From Pyronema omphalodes (taxonomy: Eukaryota; Ascomycota; Pezizomycetes; Pezizales; Pyronemataceae), in NCBI GenBank assembly GCA_024516155.1, contig JAJJXM010000014.1, positions 558,001 through 622,000 on the forward strand: a stretch of 64,000 bases of DNA, in the 5' to 3' direction. Shown here one piece after another: positions 43,683 to 55,056 of this stretch (position 1 is the first letter of the stretch; every line of letters begins with the position of its first letter). Made by a program: the position numbers and the translations under genes. The notes below the pieces were generated by a model. That model made no database searches. It saw nothing but the letters and a program-made list of their open reading frames with translations, and was not told the DNA's origin.

Positions 43683-45312
43683 TGGCCTTGTGCTTTGAGT
43701 CTTGGAAATTATGGTGTTGTAATGTGAGGCGTGAGTGATAGGTTGCTTGTATGAGTATTGAGACTCAGCTGCGGGCGGTTGAGTTGCATTGGTGTTTTTA
43801 CGTAATGAATATATGATGTGGTAGTTATATTGGTTCGTCTGTCGCCTTTGACTTTGTGATAAATATCATGGCAACTGATATGACTTGCGTAATTACCACC
43901 CAAGTCTTGGCAGGCATGTCAAGGTTACAGTGCATATATATTCTGCGTGATGAGCTTCTTTGTAGCTTCATCGATGGAATACGGTAAGTCCACCTTTTAC
44001 CTCCACTTATCTCAGTTCTTTCAAGCCCACTACCCGCATTCAAGAGTCCTTCAAACAAACTCTTGTCGCCTCGTCGTCAGTTGACACCTCTAATCATTCA
44101 CAGAATCATCATGCAAATAATCGTCAGCGGCGTTCCAGCAGCCTCGGCTGCTCCAACACACGCGTTTCCTCGGTCATACAACATGTCTTCACGGGGCGTG
44201 CGCTAATCTGCTGGAAATGCGCAAAACGCGGCTTCGCTTCCGTCCATCCCCTCCTGGATGCCTAGCACGTGCTTAGATTTCGGCGGCGTCTACACCGTTC
44301 TCAGTCAGGTCCACGTTCGTGAATTAGGGGGCATCACGCCTGATAAGATACCCCATATTACATCGAAATAAGGAATTGAAAACACCACCAATCAGGACGT
44401 ACTCGTCAGTTCCCGTCGGCCCTCTGCGGATTTATGGGTTCGCATCCAACGTGGTATTGGCGGGTGAAATTCAGAGATGGACGGCATGCTGTCGATCACT
44501 ACTTTTCAAATCAATGCAGAAAAACCTTATTTGTGCCTATCAGAGAGTCTCGGATTACTCAAACCTATGAGCCTAAATTTTCGTGGAAAGGCGTGAAACA
44601 TCGTGAAGTGGATCCGTCATTTGGGCTTTTGCTCGTAAGGCGTGCCTGATCGAGGTTTTGGCAGGGATCTGAGAAGCGAAGGAAAAAGGGATGTCAAAAG
44701 GACCCAAAGTGGAGAATTGTTGTAAATGTGAGTTCGGGAGATGCAATTTGGTTTCTTTTGCTGACTTGAGTAGAAAAACTCCAGGAACAGCTGTCAATTG
44801 ATACCGCAAATTGAACGCCGGAAATGCCGACGAATTACCTACTTCGAAAACGGAGGAATCAGAGACATGCGCCCCCAATGTCTGCCCTGTCACGCACCGT
44901 GCATCGCGTGCATTGTTTTACCTCCCCAGACAGCAGAGGCGACAACCATATCGTCGTTTCCGACGCCTCCCCGTCATCCATATCTGTTATGTAGCCAAAA
45001 TAATTGCACTAATCGGAAATTTCTGCGATGTCCTGCAGGTACAACCTCGCCAATAATTGTCCCCACTATGAATTCTTAGCTAGAATATGTCTAGTCCGGA
45101 GTTGCCGGGGGGAAGCAGTGCAATGATTAGGGGCTTCGAACACCGCTTCGTTAAAATACTCCGATCTCCCGAAAATCCCTTCTCTTTCCTTTTGATCGTC
45201 GTTCGTTTATCGTCACTCCTTGGGTTCGCTAACTTACCGTTGTCGTTCTTTCTTACGATCGATTACTTATCCAACTACCTCACATTCTTTTTCAAGAAAA
45301 CTATCAATAAAA
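43683..45312. other. Intergenic, no firmly supported gene
   Basis: A 72-codon frame at 44434-44649 has a protein-like composition but no recognised family and no clear start context. The stretch 45170-45310 is the pyrimidine-rich 5' flank of the next gene. Confidence 0.4.
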
Positions 45313-46141
45313 ATGCGCTGGACCGTTCTCACTTCCCTTCTTGTCGCCTCTGCATCTGCAGCTGAGTACGTGCACCCCAAGATTACAAGTCAATCTCACC
45401 TCTAACCATATTAAAAACGCCAGGCTCAACGCCCAACAATCTTCTCTTCTCCACTACTATCAATCCTCCATTCAAACCTTCACCACCTTGCCCGCCTGGC
45501 CCGCCTTCAACTCCGCCCTGGGATCAGCCTACGCAACCCGTCGCCCCGCCACAAACCCCTACGAGGCAATCTACGATGACTGCATGTTCATAGCGACTCA
45601 AACCGCTCTTGAAGGTCCCGCTAAAACCGCACTCTACCAAGAAGCCGCAAAGCTCTACAACAGCTTTGTCGCCGCAAGAGCAACCGCAACACCAGACAAA
45701 TACTGGATCGAATGGGAGCAAAAGCACAGCATTGGACGTCACGGAGCCGGTAACAACGACCATGACCACGACCACGATGATGACGATGACAAGAAGGGAA
45801 AATCAGGAAAGGACGATGGGCATGACACCGACAACGACACAGATGACGAAGGTGATGATGACGGAAAGGGAAATAAGGGTTACGATGGAAAACAACATGC
45901 TATGGGAGTGGTTCCGGATAATATGAGCACCATGGACCCTATTGCTTCTGCGACTCCTAAAGCTGTGGCTGATAGTACGGTGTATATCGCTGTCACTGCA
46001 ACTGCTACTCCTTCGCCTACCGTCGCTGCAGAGTCCCGTGTTACCCCATCTGCGGCACCTGTCAGCGGCGCGGGAAATGTTATTGTGGGAACTTGGATGG
46101 CCGGCGCAGTTGCAATTGTCGCTGGAATTGCCATGTTGTAG
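45313..46141 (+). CDS. GPI-anchored secreted cell-surface protein (256 aa)
   Basis: Exon 1 is 45313-45365 and exon 2 is 45424-46141. The intron has a GTACGT donor, a TCTAACC branch and a GCCAG acceptor. The first 18 residues (MRWTVLTSLLVASASAAE) are a classic signal peptide. The mature N-terminal domain (LNAQQSSLLHYYQSSIQTF to about WIEWEQKH) is compact and helical, with a single conserved-looking Cys in DDCMF. A His/Asp/Lys/Gly-rich linker (DHDHDHDDDDDKKG and similar) and a Ser/Thr/Pro/Ala stretch follow. The C-terminus SGAGNVIVGTWMAGAVAIVA plus GIAML has a small-residue cleavage site and a hydrophobic tail with no charged end, as expected for GPI attachment. Probably a cell-wall or plasma-membrane protein. 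The Asp/His linker could bind divalent metals. Family not identified. Confidence 0.85.
45366..45423 (+). other. Intron of the GPI-protein gene
   Basis: 58 bp, GTACGT donor, TCTAACC branch, CCAG acceptor. It lies just after the signal-peptide coding exon. Confidence 0.85.
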
Positions 46142-48504
46142 ATTCCGTCTCATCAGCTGATGATACTGCGCATAGGAATACGCACGTGGATGAAGCGAGG
46201 GAGCGATGGGCATAAGAAAAAGCGGGGTAAAGTAGAATGTCGAGCGAGGGATGACGGGAGATTAAGGAGGACAGCTCAAGACGGGTCTAGAAGCTGGCGA
46301 TTGGCTTGGGGGTTACCTTGGTGGATCCTTGGTGGACCCTTGGAAGTTGATTTCGCTTCGGTGTATGTACTTCGGCTGGTTCCGGTGCAGGTACAGAGGA
46401 CTACCACGCTAATGTTAGTGGTTTATACATAGCGTTGGTGGGATTATGTGGTTACGGGGTTATGGGGCTAGAGGGGGGTTTATGATGATATGTGTGTATC
46501 TAGGATTACTTACGGGGTAATTGAAAGATATTTGATGATGGAGGGAATTATTTATGCTGCAGTGAAAGAGGATGAAATGATGTGTGATTTAGAGTGATTT
46601 AGGGTGGATATATGAGAGTCATGTGACTACCTCGAGTTGAAATCGCGAAAATTGGCGGCCCCGGAAATGAAATCGTTTTGTTGAACTGGTAGTTAATCAA
46701 TGGTTTTGGAATAATTAACAACCGCGCAAAATGTAATGAATTCTTGAAGTTTGGTAGGCTATATTATCTGGTTGTGTTCCCTCATCTTTATATCCCCCGC
46801 TTGATACGGCTGCTATATTCTACAAGATGTGGCGGGCGTCGAGTGTGGAGGAGGGTGGGGAGGAGGAGGAGGAGGAGGAGGAGGAGGAGGAGGAGGAGGA
46901 GGAGGAGGAGGAGGAGGAGGGGGGGGGGGGGGGGGAGGCGGCGGTCGGTTAAGAAGGAACATTCCTGAAACGTATCTTGTATCTTGGTTAGAATCTAAAA
47001 TCCAGACTACAGCGGCTTACGAAGATCTCTTCCCCCAGTCACCACCAATAAGTCTTCATAAAACATTATCTAACCTGCGTTGCTTTTTCCCTTCCAGACC
47101 AAGCTGATCGTGATACGATAGATAGCTTAGAATTACCGTTTTAAGGTTGGTTGGCTTTTTGTGGGGAGTGGGGCCATGCAGTATCACTCGCAGAAGTATG
47201 GAGGATGTGCACGCGAATAAGAAAAAATTAAAAATTAAAAAAAAAAAAGAGATGGAATTTGGTAATCCTGCCTTACTGAAATATATGATATCTAAGCTGT
47301 ATTCTTGATAATGCATTAACTTAGGTACGCAAGTTGTAATGTCCATCGTTGCTGGAGCCTTAGTATTCACCAAGCATCAACGGGAATCACTCATATCCGA
47401 TGTTTCTTCATCGGACATCCTTCGGGTTTCTTATTTTCATTTTCATTTGCATTTGCAATTGCATTTTCAGAAACGCGAAAGAATACTAGCTGACTACACC
47501 AGCATACAAATAAACCCATATTTTCAGAGTCCAGGGTCCTGGGTGATGGGTCCTGGGTGCTGGGTCTAGGGTAATAAATATGCCACGATGCCACGAGTCC
47601 GAACTCTACGAGTCACGAGTCTACAACACTATAGTGTTATGATATGTAATCTAAGGTACATATCAACAATTGTTTGTACCTCAATACATCCTGGGGTTGT
47701 TCAACAGAGCCGGCCCTCATGAATGAGTGAACATTATCAATGCTAACCCAATGTTGCTTTGCTTCATCAAAGGCGCTAACCATTTGTTTTCCAGTATTTA
47801 AGCCACCCAAACATTCCTCACTTTTCTTTCTTTCTTTCTTTATCGATTGCACCTTCCGAAGATGCGCGATTCATGATGTCTACTGAAAAATAATGCTATT
47901 ATGCGAGGATCATAACCTTCCTTCCCATTTCACCAATTCGAATTCGAAGACAGAAACAACAGTTGCTGCACAATCAAAATGTTCCACTCTCTTCCTTGCT
48001 TTGAAGTATCTTCAGTTGATTAACGTAATACGCAGGTCTTAAGACAACTTTGTCTCGACGTAAATGTCCGCCATCCGACCTCTGACAATTTCTGCGAACT
48101 TCATCCAACGTCATGGAAAACAATAAGTCCTCTATCAAGAACGAGTTGTAAGTCCCCGACTGCGGTGAATTGTATTAACGTTTTCCTCCAGCCCTACCAA
48201 CGCACAATGCCTTCATTCACCGCGTTCAACATCACCAAGTCCCAAAAAGGCGCTTTCCCACACCGGCTTCAACAGTTTCAACCTCTTTCCACCGGCAATG
48301 ATTTGATGGCATAAAAAACGCATCCGATTATTGCCACCGACCGTCACCCACCGACCGAGTGTTCAAAGTTTGCTGAGCGGAAGCCTCTCCAAACCCTCAC
48401 GTTGCGCTTCCTGGGCATAGAAATGTCTCAGCAAGGCGACAAGATCACTACCACATCACTGAGGGTGCGACTTTCGAACCTTTCAAGTTTTCCTTTTCTG
48501 TGGT
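46142..48504. other. Intergenic region with a GGA microsatellite
   Basis: About 2.4 kb with no supported gene apart from doubtful short spliced frames near 48113-48310. A purine tract (GGA)n at about 46856-46918 runs into a 17-bp G run at 46919-46935. Confidence 0.45.
46856..46936 (+). repeat. (GGA)n microsatellite plus poly-G run
   Basis: About 20 GGA units followed by 17 G. A strong candidate for G-quadruplex formation and for sequencing error. Confidence 0.95.
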
Positions 48505-48708
48505 ATGAAGGATCCAACATGGTCTCTAACCCTGACGAACTCGTCGAGAGGTGAGTCGAACGACCGCGGAATACACTTCTTCACGCCGGTGGTTGCCGAA
48601 GACATTTTGAAGCTGGTCAAGGGGCGAGAAGAATATTCCGATATCAAAGTACCGTTTCGGCATTGGGAAAATACAGTTGTCAGTTTTTGCGCCGTGGGCT
48701 GGACATAA
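48505..48708 (+). pseudogene. Possible decayed 3-hydroxyacyl-CoA dehydrogenase fragment
   Basis: The translated segment GESNDRGIHFFTPVVAEDIL followed by KLVKGREEYSDI resembles the conserved G-L-H-F-F-N-P-V...K-L-V-E-[IL] motif after the NAD-binding domain of 3-hydroxyacyl-CoA dehydrogenases. The following ENTVVSFCAVGW could correspond to the G-K-T-V-V-x-x-x-D-x-P-G-F segment. The surroundings are broken by stops and frame changes, no full-length frame exists, and the NAD-binding glycine loop is not visible upstream. The match is short, so this is a suggestion only. Confidence 0.3.
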
Positions 48709-49909
48709 CATCGGGGCTCACTCCGTCAAGTGCCTGACCTTATTCTTGCTGTCACTTACACAGCGTCTGGTGGATACTGTGATGGAAGGTATCCCTACCA
48801 GTACCATCTAACTGGTGGCCGGCCGTTGCAATGTCTTTGTTCATGACCTTCTGGATGACATGACGTGGGGTGGCACTCAGATTATTGCCACTTCAAACTA
48901 TCAACATTGTCGGATTCGGAGACCCAGCTTTTAGTACCGTGGGTTATTTGTTAGTGATTTTCTGAACTCGAATATTTTGTATCAATAAAGAATTTGTTTA
49001 TTGTGCTTCGGGCGTATTCTCATTTTTTGTGACTTATGACCTATAATATGTCATATAACGTACGTGTGATTAAACTACTGTTTTCTCAACCCAAGTCTCA
49101 ACTGATCTCAACCCCTGACTCACCCTGAATCATGTCTTCAAGCCAGTGCTAGTAAAAACCGTGATATCTAACAAACTCAAGCACCTCGTGTCCCATGATA
49201 TTTGAAAACCACAACCTATATCCCCAAAGCTGAAGTACTTCATCCACGACTAAACCACGACAACATGAAATCCAGCAGATGATGGATTGGTCGTGCATTT
49301 TGTCAGCGTTGGGGAAGCGTTATTTACATCAGGAAAATAATTATCGCGTTGAGCACAGGTTATGAAGCTTATAGACAAGTGGAGAAATTGTATTCTACTT
49401 GGCCTCTCGCACGTGTATGGAGCCTGATAAATTGGTATATCACACATTTCCCCTTGTTCATTTTTCGACAAGCCGCGCTGAAGAATATTTGCTATGTACA
49501 AGCATAGAAAAGTCATTAACATGGCATTCGTAAACCCGGCGAAATCAGCCCTTCTTGTATTGCTTCAGTCTCGTCAAAACTAATTGTTTCTAACTGTTAT
49601 TGCATTCTATGCTTTAGATCATCCATAATTGAGTTATCTTGGAGTCCCACGAGAGACAGCAATCATCAGTCCAGGTGTAGTTTCTTTTTTTACCCCCTCC
49701 TCTATTCACGTTTAAAGATTCATCATGTACAGATATTCAACACGCTACTGAACATTATGCTGTAGAGTATTGAAGGTAATTTCTCCAAGAGCAAACAAAC
49801 GGTCAATTATGACACCCGGTAATTCCATAGGGATCAAAGAAAGTATGCCGAAACTTAACGGCTTATAGGCCGGTTTCCATTGTCCGCTGAAATTCCATCT
49901 TCCGGCAGG
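48709..49909. other. AT-rich intergenic DNA, nothing recognised
   Basis: Short frames only. Some decayed coding sequence may continue from the fragment to its left, but no motif can be named. Confidence 0.4.
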
Positions 49910-50199
49910 TTACGGGTACGTATCAGAATGAGTGAACCATGCCGTCAGTATTAACGGATCATCAGCAGCATTCCATTTTCCATGCTCCGACAACAATTGA
50001 GTCATGCCGTCCAACGACAGTACCCCAGCACGCCAGCGAATATAAGAACGAAGCATGTCCCAGCAGATACGAATAAAAGTATTTGCACCCTCTGACACAA
50101 ATTACAATGGGAATGCTGAAGGAGATTCTCATCACATGTTACGCACTTCATTGGCAATAAAGCACTTTGATGCATTGGGCAATGTGGATGACACAGCAT
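49910..50199 (-). pseudogene. Possible decayed coding segment downstream of the zinc-finger relic
   Basis: Two overlapping minus-strand frames have protein-like content. One is Cys/His-rich (CHPHCPMHQSALL, CVTCDENLL, HCNLC). The other continues as ANTFIRICWDMLRSYIRW to a stop at 49910. They could be joined by a 51-bp GTAACA...TCAG intron, or they could be one frame broken by a shift. No family recognised. Confidence 0.25.
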
Positions 50200-50500
50200 T
50201 CAGAACTCATTCACGATATTTGGATTAATCATTGGGTTATGGAAAAAACAACAGACCAAGGGCTAGTACAGACATAAGTTCACGACGCACAAAACGTATA
50301 CACTCATCATCAATAAATTTACATACAGGTCATCGAAGCCCATTCTGATCACCATAAAAATCAACTAACATAACACGGTAGAACAAACCCAGCGAGAGGA
50401 TAACGTATACAGAAAAGTACAAAACATTCGTCACAAAACAGGGTAACCATAACACAGTCATTGATTTGAATACGAGAAAGTGTTGTGAATGCTGTGGGAT

Positions 50501-51166
50501 TCACATCTCCCAATGCACCAGGTTCTTTAGTGCCGATGAAGCTCGTAGGACGTGCCGGGACTCTTCTTCTGGAGTGCCATTGAAATCCGTTTCAGCAGCG
50601 TTGAAGTCTTTCACTACATCATTGTCGTCCTGGCAATGAATATCCGTGATATGCACCACAGTACTCTCGTAACACGCAAAGAGGTCGCCGCAATCTGGAA
50701 ACGGACAACGGAAAATTTGGGAGGAGCGGAGAATACATTTCACCAGAGTTTCCTTATTTCTGCACTCATCCATAGCCTGCATGCAAACAGTGTATCCTTG
50801 GAACCCTTTTTCATTGTGGGTAAAAACCACATGGTGATAAAGGTCGGGGGTACGCTCATAGAAAACGACATTGTAACCTTCGATTGGGCAACTCAAGTTC
50901 AGTGCATTCGTATGTGTAGCATAAAAATGGCGCCTAAGGTGTTATCTTGTGTGCGGTCCGAAAAACCTGCAGCCTGGGATTGGACGATAGAACTCCTGAT
51001 GGTGCAGAAATCCGGATTCCGGTTCACAGGAGTCTGGATGGGATATCAGATGCAAGATTTCATACATCGAAGTCAGAATTGTGTACGCCATGCTCAGTTC
51101 GTCTCGTGTAAGCGGATTGTATATTGCACTCCCTATGGTACATGTAATGGTATAAGTTTTATACAT
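50501..51166 (-). pseudogene. C2H2 zinc-finger gene broken by an in-frame stop
   Basis: From an ATG at 51166 one frame runs to 50501, interrupted only by a TAA at 50942-50944. The codons around the stop read GPHTR, stop, HLRRHFYATH: the helix half of a C2H2 finger (L-R-R-H-x4-H) with the stop in place of a helix residue. A second finger follows (SCPIEGY, then a YHHVVFTH end) in which the second Cys is Tyr. A third finger, FRCPFPDCGDLFACYESTVV plus HITDIH, fits C-X4-C-X12-H-X4-H completely. Thus fingers 1 and 2 are damaged and 3 is intact. CAA to TAA and Cys to Tyr codon changes are both C-to-T type on one strand or the other, as repeat-induced point mutation or deamination would cause. Confidence 0.55.
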
Positions 51167-52937
51167 TCTTTCTGTATATGTTTGCCTAGTGGAATAAAAC
51201 TGGTTTATTATTTACATATACATTTTTAAACATGTGATATGTATACCCGTTTATACCACAATATAAGAAATACAATCGCGGGGATAACAAAAAGATATAA
51301 CTTTCTACAAAAAATACAACCCCGTGGATAACACAAAGATATAACATTCCATAATGTGAAAAAAAAAAAATCTGGATTTAAAACATCACAATACTTGCTA
51401 AATTACCAATGGTTTATTGAAACAACGTGGTAGAATTTTTATTCAGACGAGCACTACTGTACATTTGTAAAAAAACAACAAAAACAACAAAAAAATGAGA
51501 AAATAAAAAACTCAAAGAATTAAAAAAAAAAAGAGCTGTTGTTGTCCCAATGCACGCGGATCATTATATCGGACCGCCGTTCGACGCAGGCAGATACTCC
51601 GCAGGCCATTGATGAGCTCAAGATCTTCAATCGTAGGCGTCAGTTGTGATTCCTGAACACTCAATCAGTATGCAATTTCGCTATGTATGCACTGAATCAT
51701 ATTTACTGCCCCTTCATAAACCAATTCCTCTAGACAAAGCAGTTTTCACAGTTTAAAACAGTCACCTAGTTTGCCAAGCCTTGTATTTAGTTAACTAGTT
51801 AACTAGTTCTCGCAGTTTAACTAGTTTTCACAGTTTCTATTACTGACGGACTATGAGAACTGTAAGGAATTCCTGTCAGTAATATCAGCAACTATTTCCC
51901 CAGGCAGTGCATCTGATGACTCTTACCACTAAGCGCTAAGGCCTAAGCCAATTTACCCCCACCCACCCACCTTACTATCCTCTTCATCTTCATCTTCATC
52001 TTCATCCTTGTAGCTACTAGCGCCTATCAAACCAGTAAGATAACAATAAAAATCCATCCAAGCTACCAACAAAAAAGAAATCTTGAACTTATTATCTCCT
52101 ATCTCCCATCAAGAAGCATAGCCACTGATAGCCATTGATAAGCATTGATAAGCATTGTGATCATTGTGATCATTGTGATCCTACACGGTATCTAGATATC
52201 TAGATAAATAAAAATGCATGAAACTTATCCCTGAACATCGAAACATCGCCACATTCCAAAAATTTAAAACTGATAGGAAATTCTCATGCGGTCTCTTCGT
52301 CCGAGCAGATGATAGATATATCCTGATCATGGTTAGCTACGTCATTAAGCATACGATACTAGGAATAATACTTCAAGGATGAAAAAAAAAAGGATGAAAA
52401 AAAGGATGAAAAAAAAAGGTCTTATGGAAGGATACTTTTATGGCAGATAATTCGCCAAGATAGAGGAGGGGAAAAAGAAATGGGGAAATGGGGAAATGGG
52501 AAATGGATGATACCTCTGAACTGAGGAAAGATTGTTATCTTTTGGTCTTGTTTGAGCTGGGCTGATGGTATTGCCCGTACTACAACCAGAAGATGTCCTC
52601 GAAGAAATAACAATACTGCCGGTGTTCACTGATGGTATGATCTTCCACTAGTTAACCTCACAAACGTCGATTCAATCGCTAGTCAGTCAAGGAATATAGG
52701 GTATCAAAACGCTTTTAATCCCGAAAACAACGCATGTCACAGAAACCATTTTCAAATGTCACATATTTTTTTTTTGAAAAAAACAAAATCTCATTCCGCG
52801 CACTGAAGTTTTCGAAAGTGAAAGCCAAATCGTCATGGAATTCAATAGCCTTTACACTTCTACATATCACTATTTGAACATTATATGTATGCTTAAAACA
52901 GTAAACCCCATCTTCCAATTCCCCCCCACATGACCCA
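51167..52937. other. AT-rich intergenic DNA with short tandem motifs
   Basis: No gene is supported. It contains A-rich tracts (51358-51370, 51465-51535), TTAACTAG repeats at about 51788-51830, CTTCATCTTCATC repeats at about 51980-52005, and TAAGCATTGA / TGATCATTG repeats at about 52125-52181. Confidence 0.45.
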
Positions 52938-53995
52938 CTACCAACCCCCCCATCTCCCCTCCGCCGCCGCCTCCAAATCATCCACATTCAACAAGCCGAT
53001 ACCGGCCTTTACCAACTGCCCCCAAACCGCATCCCTCCTACTCCTCGGCCAATCCGGGGTATCCCAAAACCTCACCAAAATGCCTTTCCCCGCCGCCATC
53101 TCCGTCAACCCTTTCACCGTGCCCACCTGTTCCTCCGACAACCCCTCCATCCCCACCTCCCCAACCACCGCACTCAACTGTCCCGAAACCACCGGCGAAA
53201 GCTCCCTGGTAATATTCCCCCATCCAATATCCCGAACCGACGCGTCAAAGAAGTAATCTCTATCAGTTTCCCTCAGGATATCATCCATGCGTGTGCTACC
53301 CGTGAAAACCGGGGTAACAGCACCGGGGTGCAAGCTTCCATTTTGCAGCGTTGTTAGAAGCCCAGCGGATCGCAGGGGGGCAAGGGCTCGGATAACGACA
53401 GGCAGGGTGGTGGGGCCGGGGGTTTTAAGGTCTAGGAATAGATACAGGGTTTGGGAGGGGGTTGTATCGAAGATGCCGTTTTTATCTTTGGAGCCATGGG
53501 GATTGGATTTGGTGGTTAGGATGGAAAGAAGAGGTTGGATGTAGAGACTGGAGAGCGTGCGGAGAGGGGTTAGGGAGGAGAGATCGTGCCCGATGAAGAG
53601 AGTGTTGTTGAGGTGCCAGATGTCGGCTTCGATGGAGATGGCGCCGTGGGAGAGGGCGGTGTAGACGGGGACGTCGCGCCAGTAGTCGTTGTGGGAGTGA
53701 AGCGGCTTCTGCGGTGGGGGGGGAGGGGGGGTTAGTTTTGTCTTTTTATCTTGTCTATCTTGTCTATCTTGTCTCTTTCTTTCTTCCTTCCCCAGCTTTA
53801 CAATAAAAATAATAAAATACTCACAGGAAAAATCCCCCTCGTGAAATCCGTAGGATAAGAAGACATGGGGTTTTTGCTCCAGGTATCAAGAACATGCTGG
53901 ATACCGGGGACATTTCTTGAGCTTCGTGAATACTCGTAGTTTGCTGAAACTAGGGTTGTGATGCTTGCGATTGAGAGGAGGGTTGTGTACTTCAT
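52938..53995 (-). CDS. Aim6-like PLC-type phosphodiesterase, secretory signal
   Basis: Exon 1 is 53995-53825 and exon 2 is 53708-52938, encoding 313 aa. The first 18 residues (MKYTTLLSIASITTLVSA) form a signal peptide. After the splice the protein reads KPLHSHNDYWRDVPVYTALS then HGAISIEADIW. This is the first active-site block of PLC-like/GDPD-fold phosphodiesterases of the fungal Aim6 (altered inheritance of mitochondria 6) group. H61, H63, E84, D86 and H98 (in LFIGHD) are the likely metal-binding and catalytic residues. Later blocks LYLFLDLKTPG, YFFDASVRDIGWGN and LVRFWDTPDWPRSRRDAVWG belong to the same TIM-barrel family. Length is close to the usual size. The natural substrate is unknown. 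The first exon's frame would otherwise run into intron sequence, so splicing is well supported. Confidence 0.88.
53709..53824 (-). other. Intron of the Aim6-like gene
   Basis: Minus-strand GTGAGT donor and CGCAG acceptor, 116 bp, phase 0. It contains a polypyrimidine/poly-C stretch and a TTGTCTATC triplet repeat. Confidence 0.85.
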
Positions 53996-55056
53996 TTTGG
54001 TGGAGGGTGGGTTGAGTGCGGGGTGAGTAGGCGGGTGGGCGGGTATCCTGAGCTGTCCTGAGCTAAGCGGGTGTCCTGGTGTCCTGGTGCGGGCGGGGTG
54101 AGCGGGCTGGGTGGTGCGGGGTGAGCTGTCCTGAGCTAAGCGGGTGTCCTGGTGCGAGTTGAGTAAATCTCCAGATTGAATAAAGGGGGGGGGGGGGGGT
54201 GGTGAGAAGCTGATATAGCAGCAGTCAAGAACTCAGCAGACAGAGCTGGGAGGTTGGTGGGTGGTGGGTGGTTTATATACACTACCATACACTACTATAT
54301 ATCAGCAGCCTTTGCACATTATGCACATCGCACATCACACATCGCACATCATGCAACCTCCACCTTCTTCATCACCTTGCACCTTGCACCCCGTATCTGT
54401 CTGTTTCGTACCTGAATTTCCTGAATTTCCTGAATTTCCTGAAAATAGTTACTTGATCAAGTTTAGTTTATCGCGGGTAAATAGATAAGCTTTACAGTAC
54501 CATGCGCATTGCATCGATCGCGACTTCAACATGGCAGGGTTTCGCAGGCCGGGTTTCGCAGGGCTTCACGTTATTTCAAGGTTATTCCGCAAATCTCGGT
54601 TGCCGTCAGCGAACGGGTAGAACCACGTGTTCTACGCGTTATCCGGGAAGAGGCGACTCCGACTCCGATTCCGGTAACTACCGAACTAACCAAGCCGGCG
54701 ACTCCGGCGCCTCCGAGGACTCCGAGGACTCTGATGACTCCGAAGATGGGCGGAGCTGCAGCCTGCAGGTATATCATGGCTTAATCCGGTACTGGTGATA
54801 TCAACAATCACAACGTCATAGATATGTAATGTAATGTAAAGCTTAATGCGATCCAATTAATTTGGAGATATAATAACACATGTCTTTTTTTTCCGAAATG
54901 AAGAAAAGAAAGAAAGAAAGAAGAAAGGAAGAAAACGAAACCCAACCAAACCCAACCTAAACCAGCGCTAAAAAGAACAAAATGCTAAAGAAGTTTTCCT
55001 TCAGAGTTGTTTTTTTTTTCTGAAGTTTTTCCTCTGTCTGGAATTTATGACATCGC
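53996..55056. other. Intergenic region with a duplicated promoter segment
   Basis: A segment of about 32 bp (GAGCTGTCCTGAGCTAAGCG followed by GGTGTCCTGGTG) occurs twice, near 54051 and 54123, in the promoter-proximal flank of the Aim6-like gene. A G run lies at about 54187-54200 and CTGAATTTC repeats at about 54412-54441. Small frames at 54502-54798 (Pro/Thr- or Ser/Asp-rich from a CGACTCC repeat) are not convincing genes. Confidence 0.5.

Noticed and set aside
44433..44450. GGTTCGCATCC as a tRNA B-box
   Set aside because: No A-box at the right distance and no acceptor-stem pairing could be drawn.
50552..51229. 225-codon plus-strand ORF starting at GTG
   Set aside because: It overlaps the minus-strand zinc-finger frame, which has clear C2H2 motifs; the plus frame has none and no ATG start.
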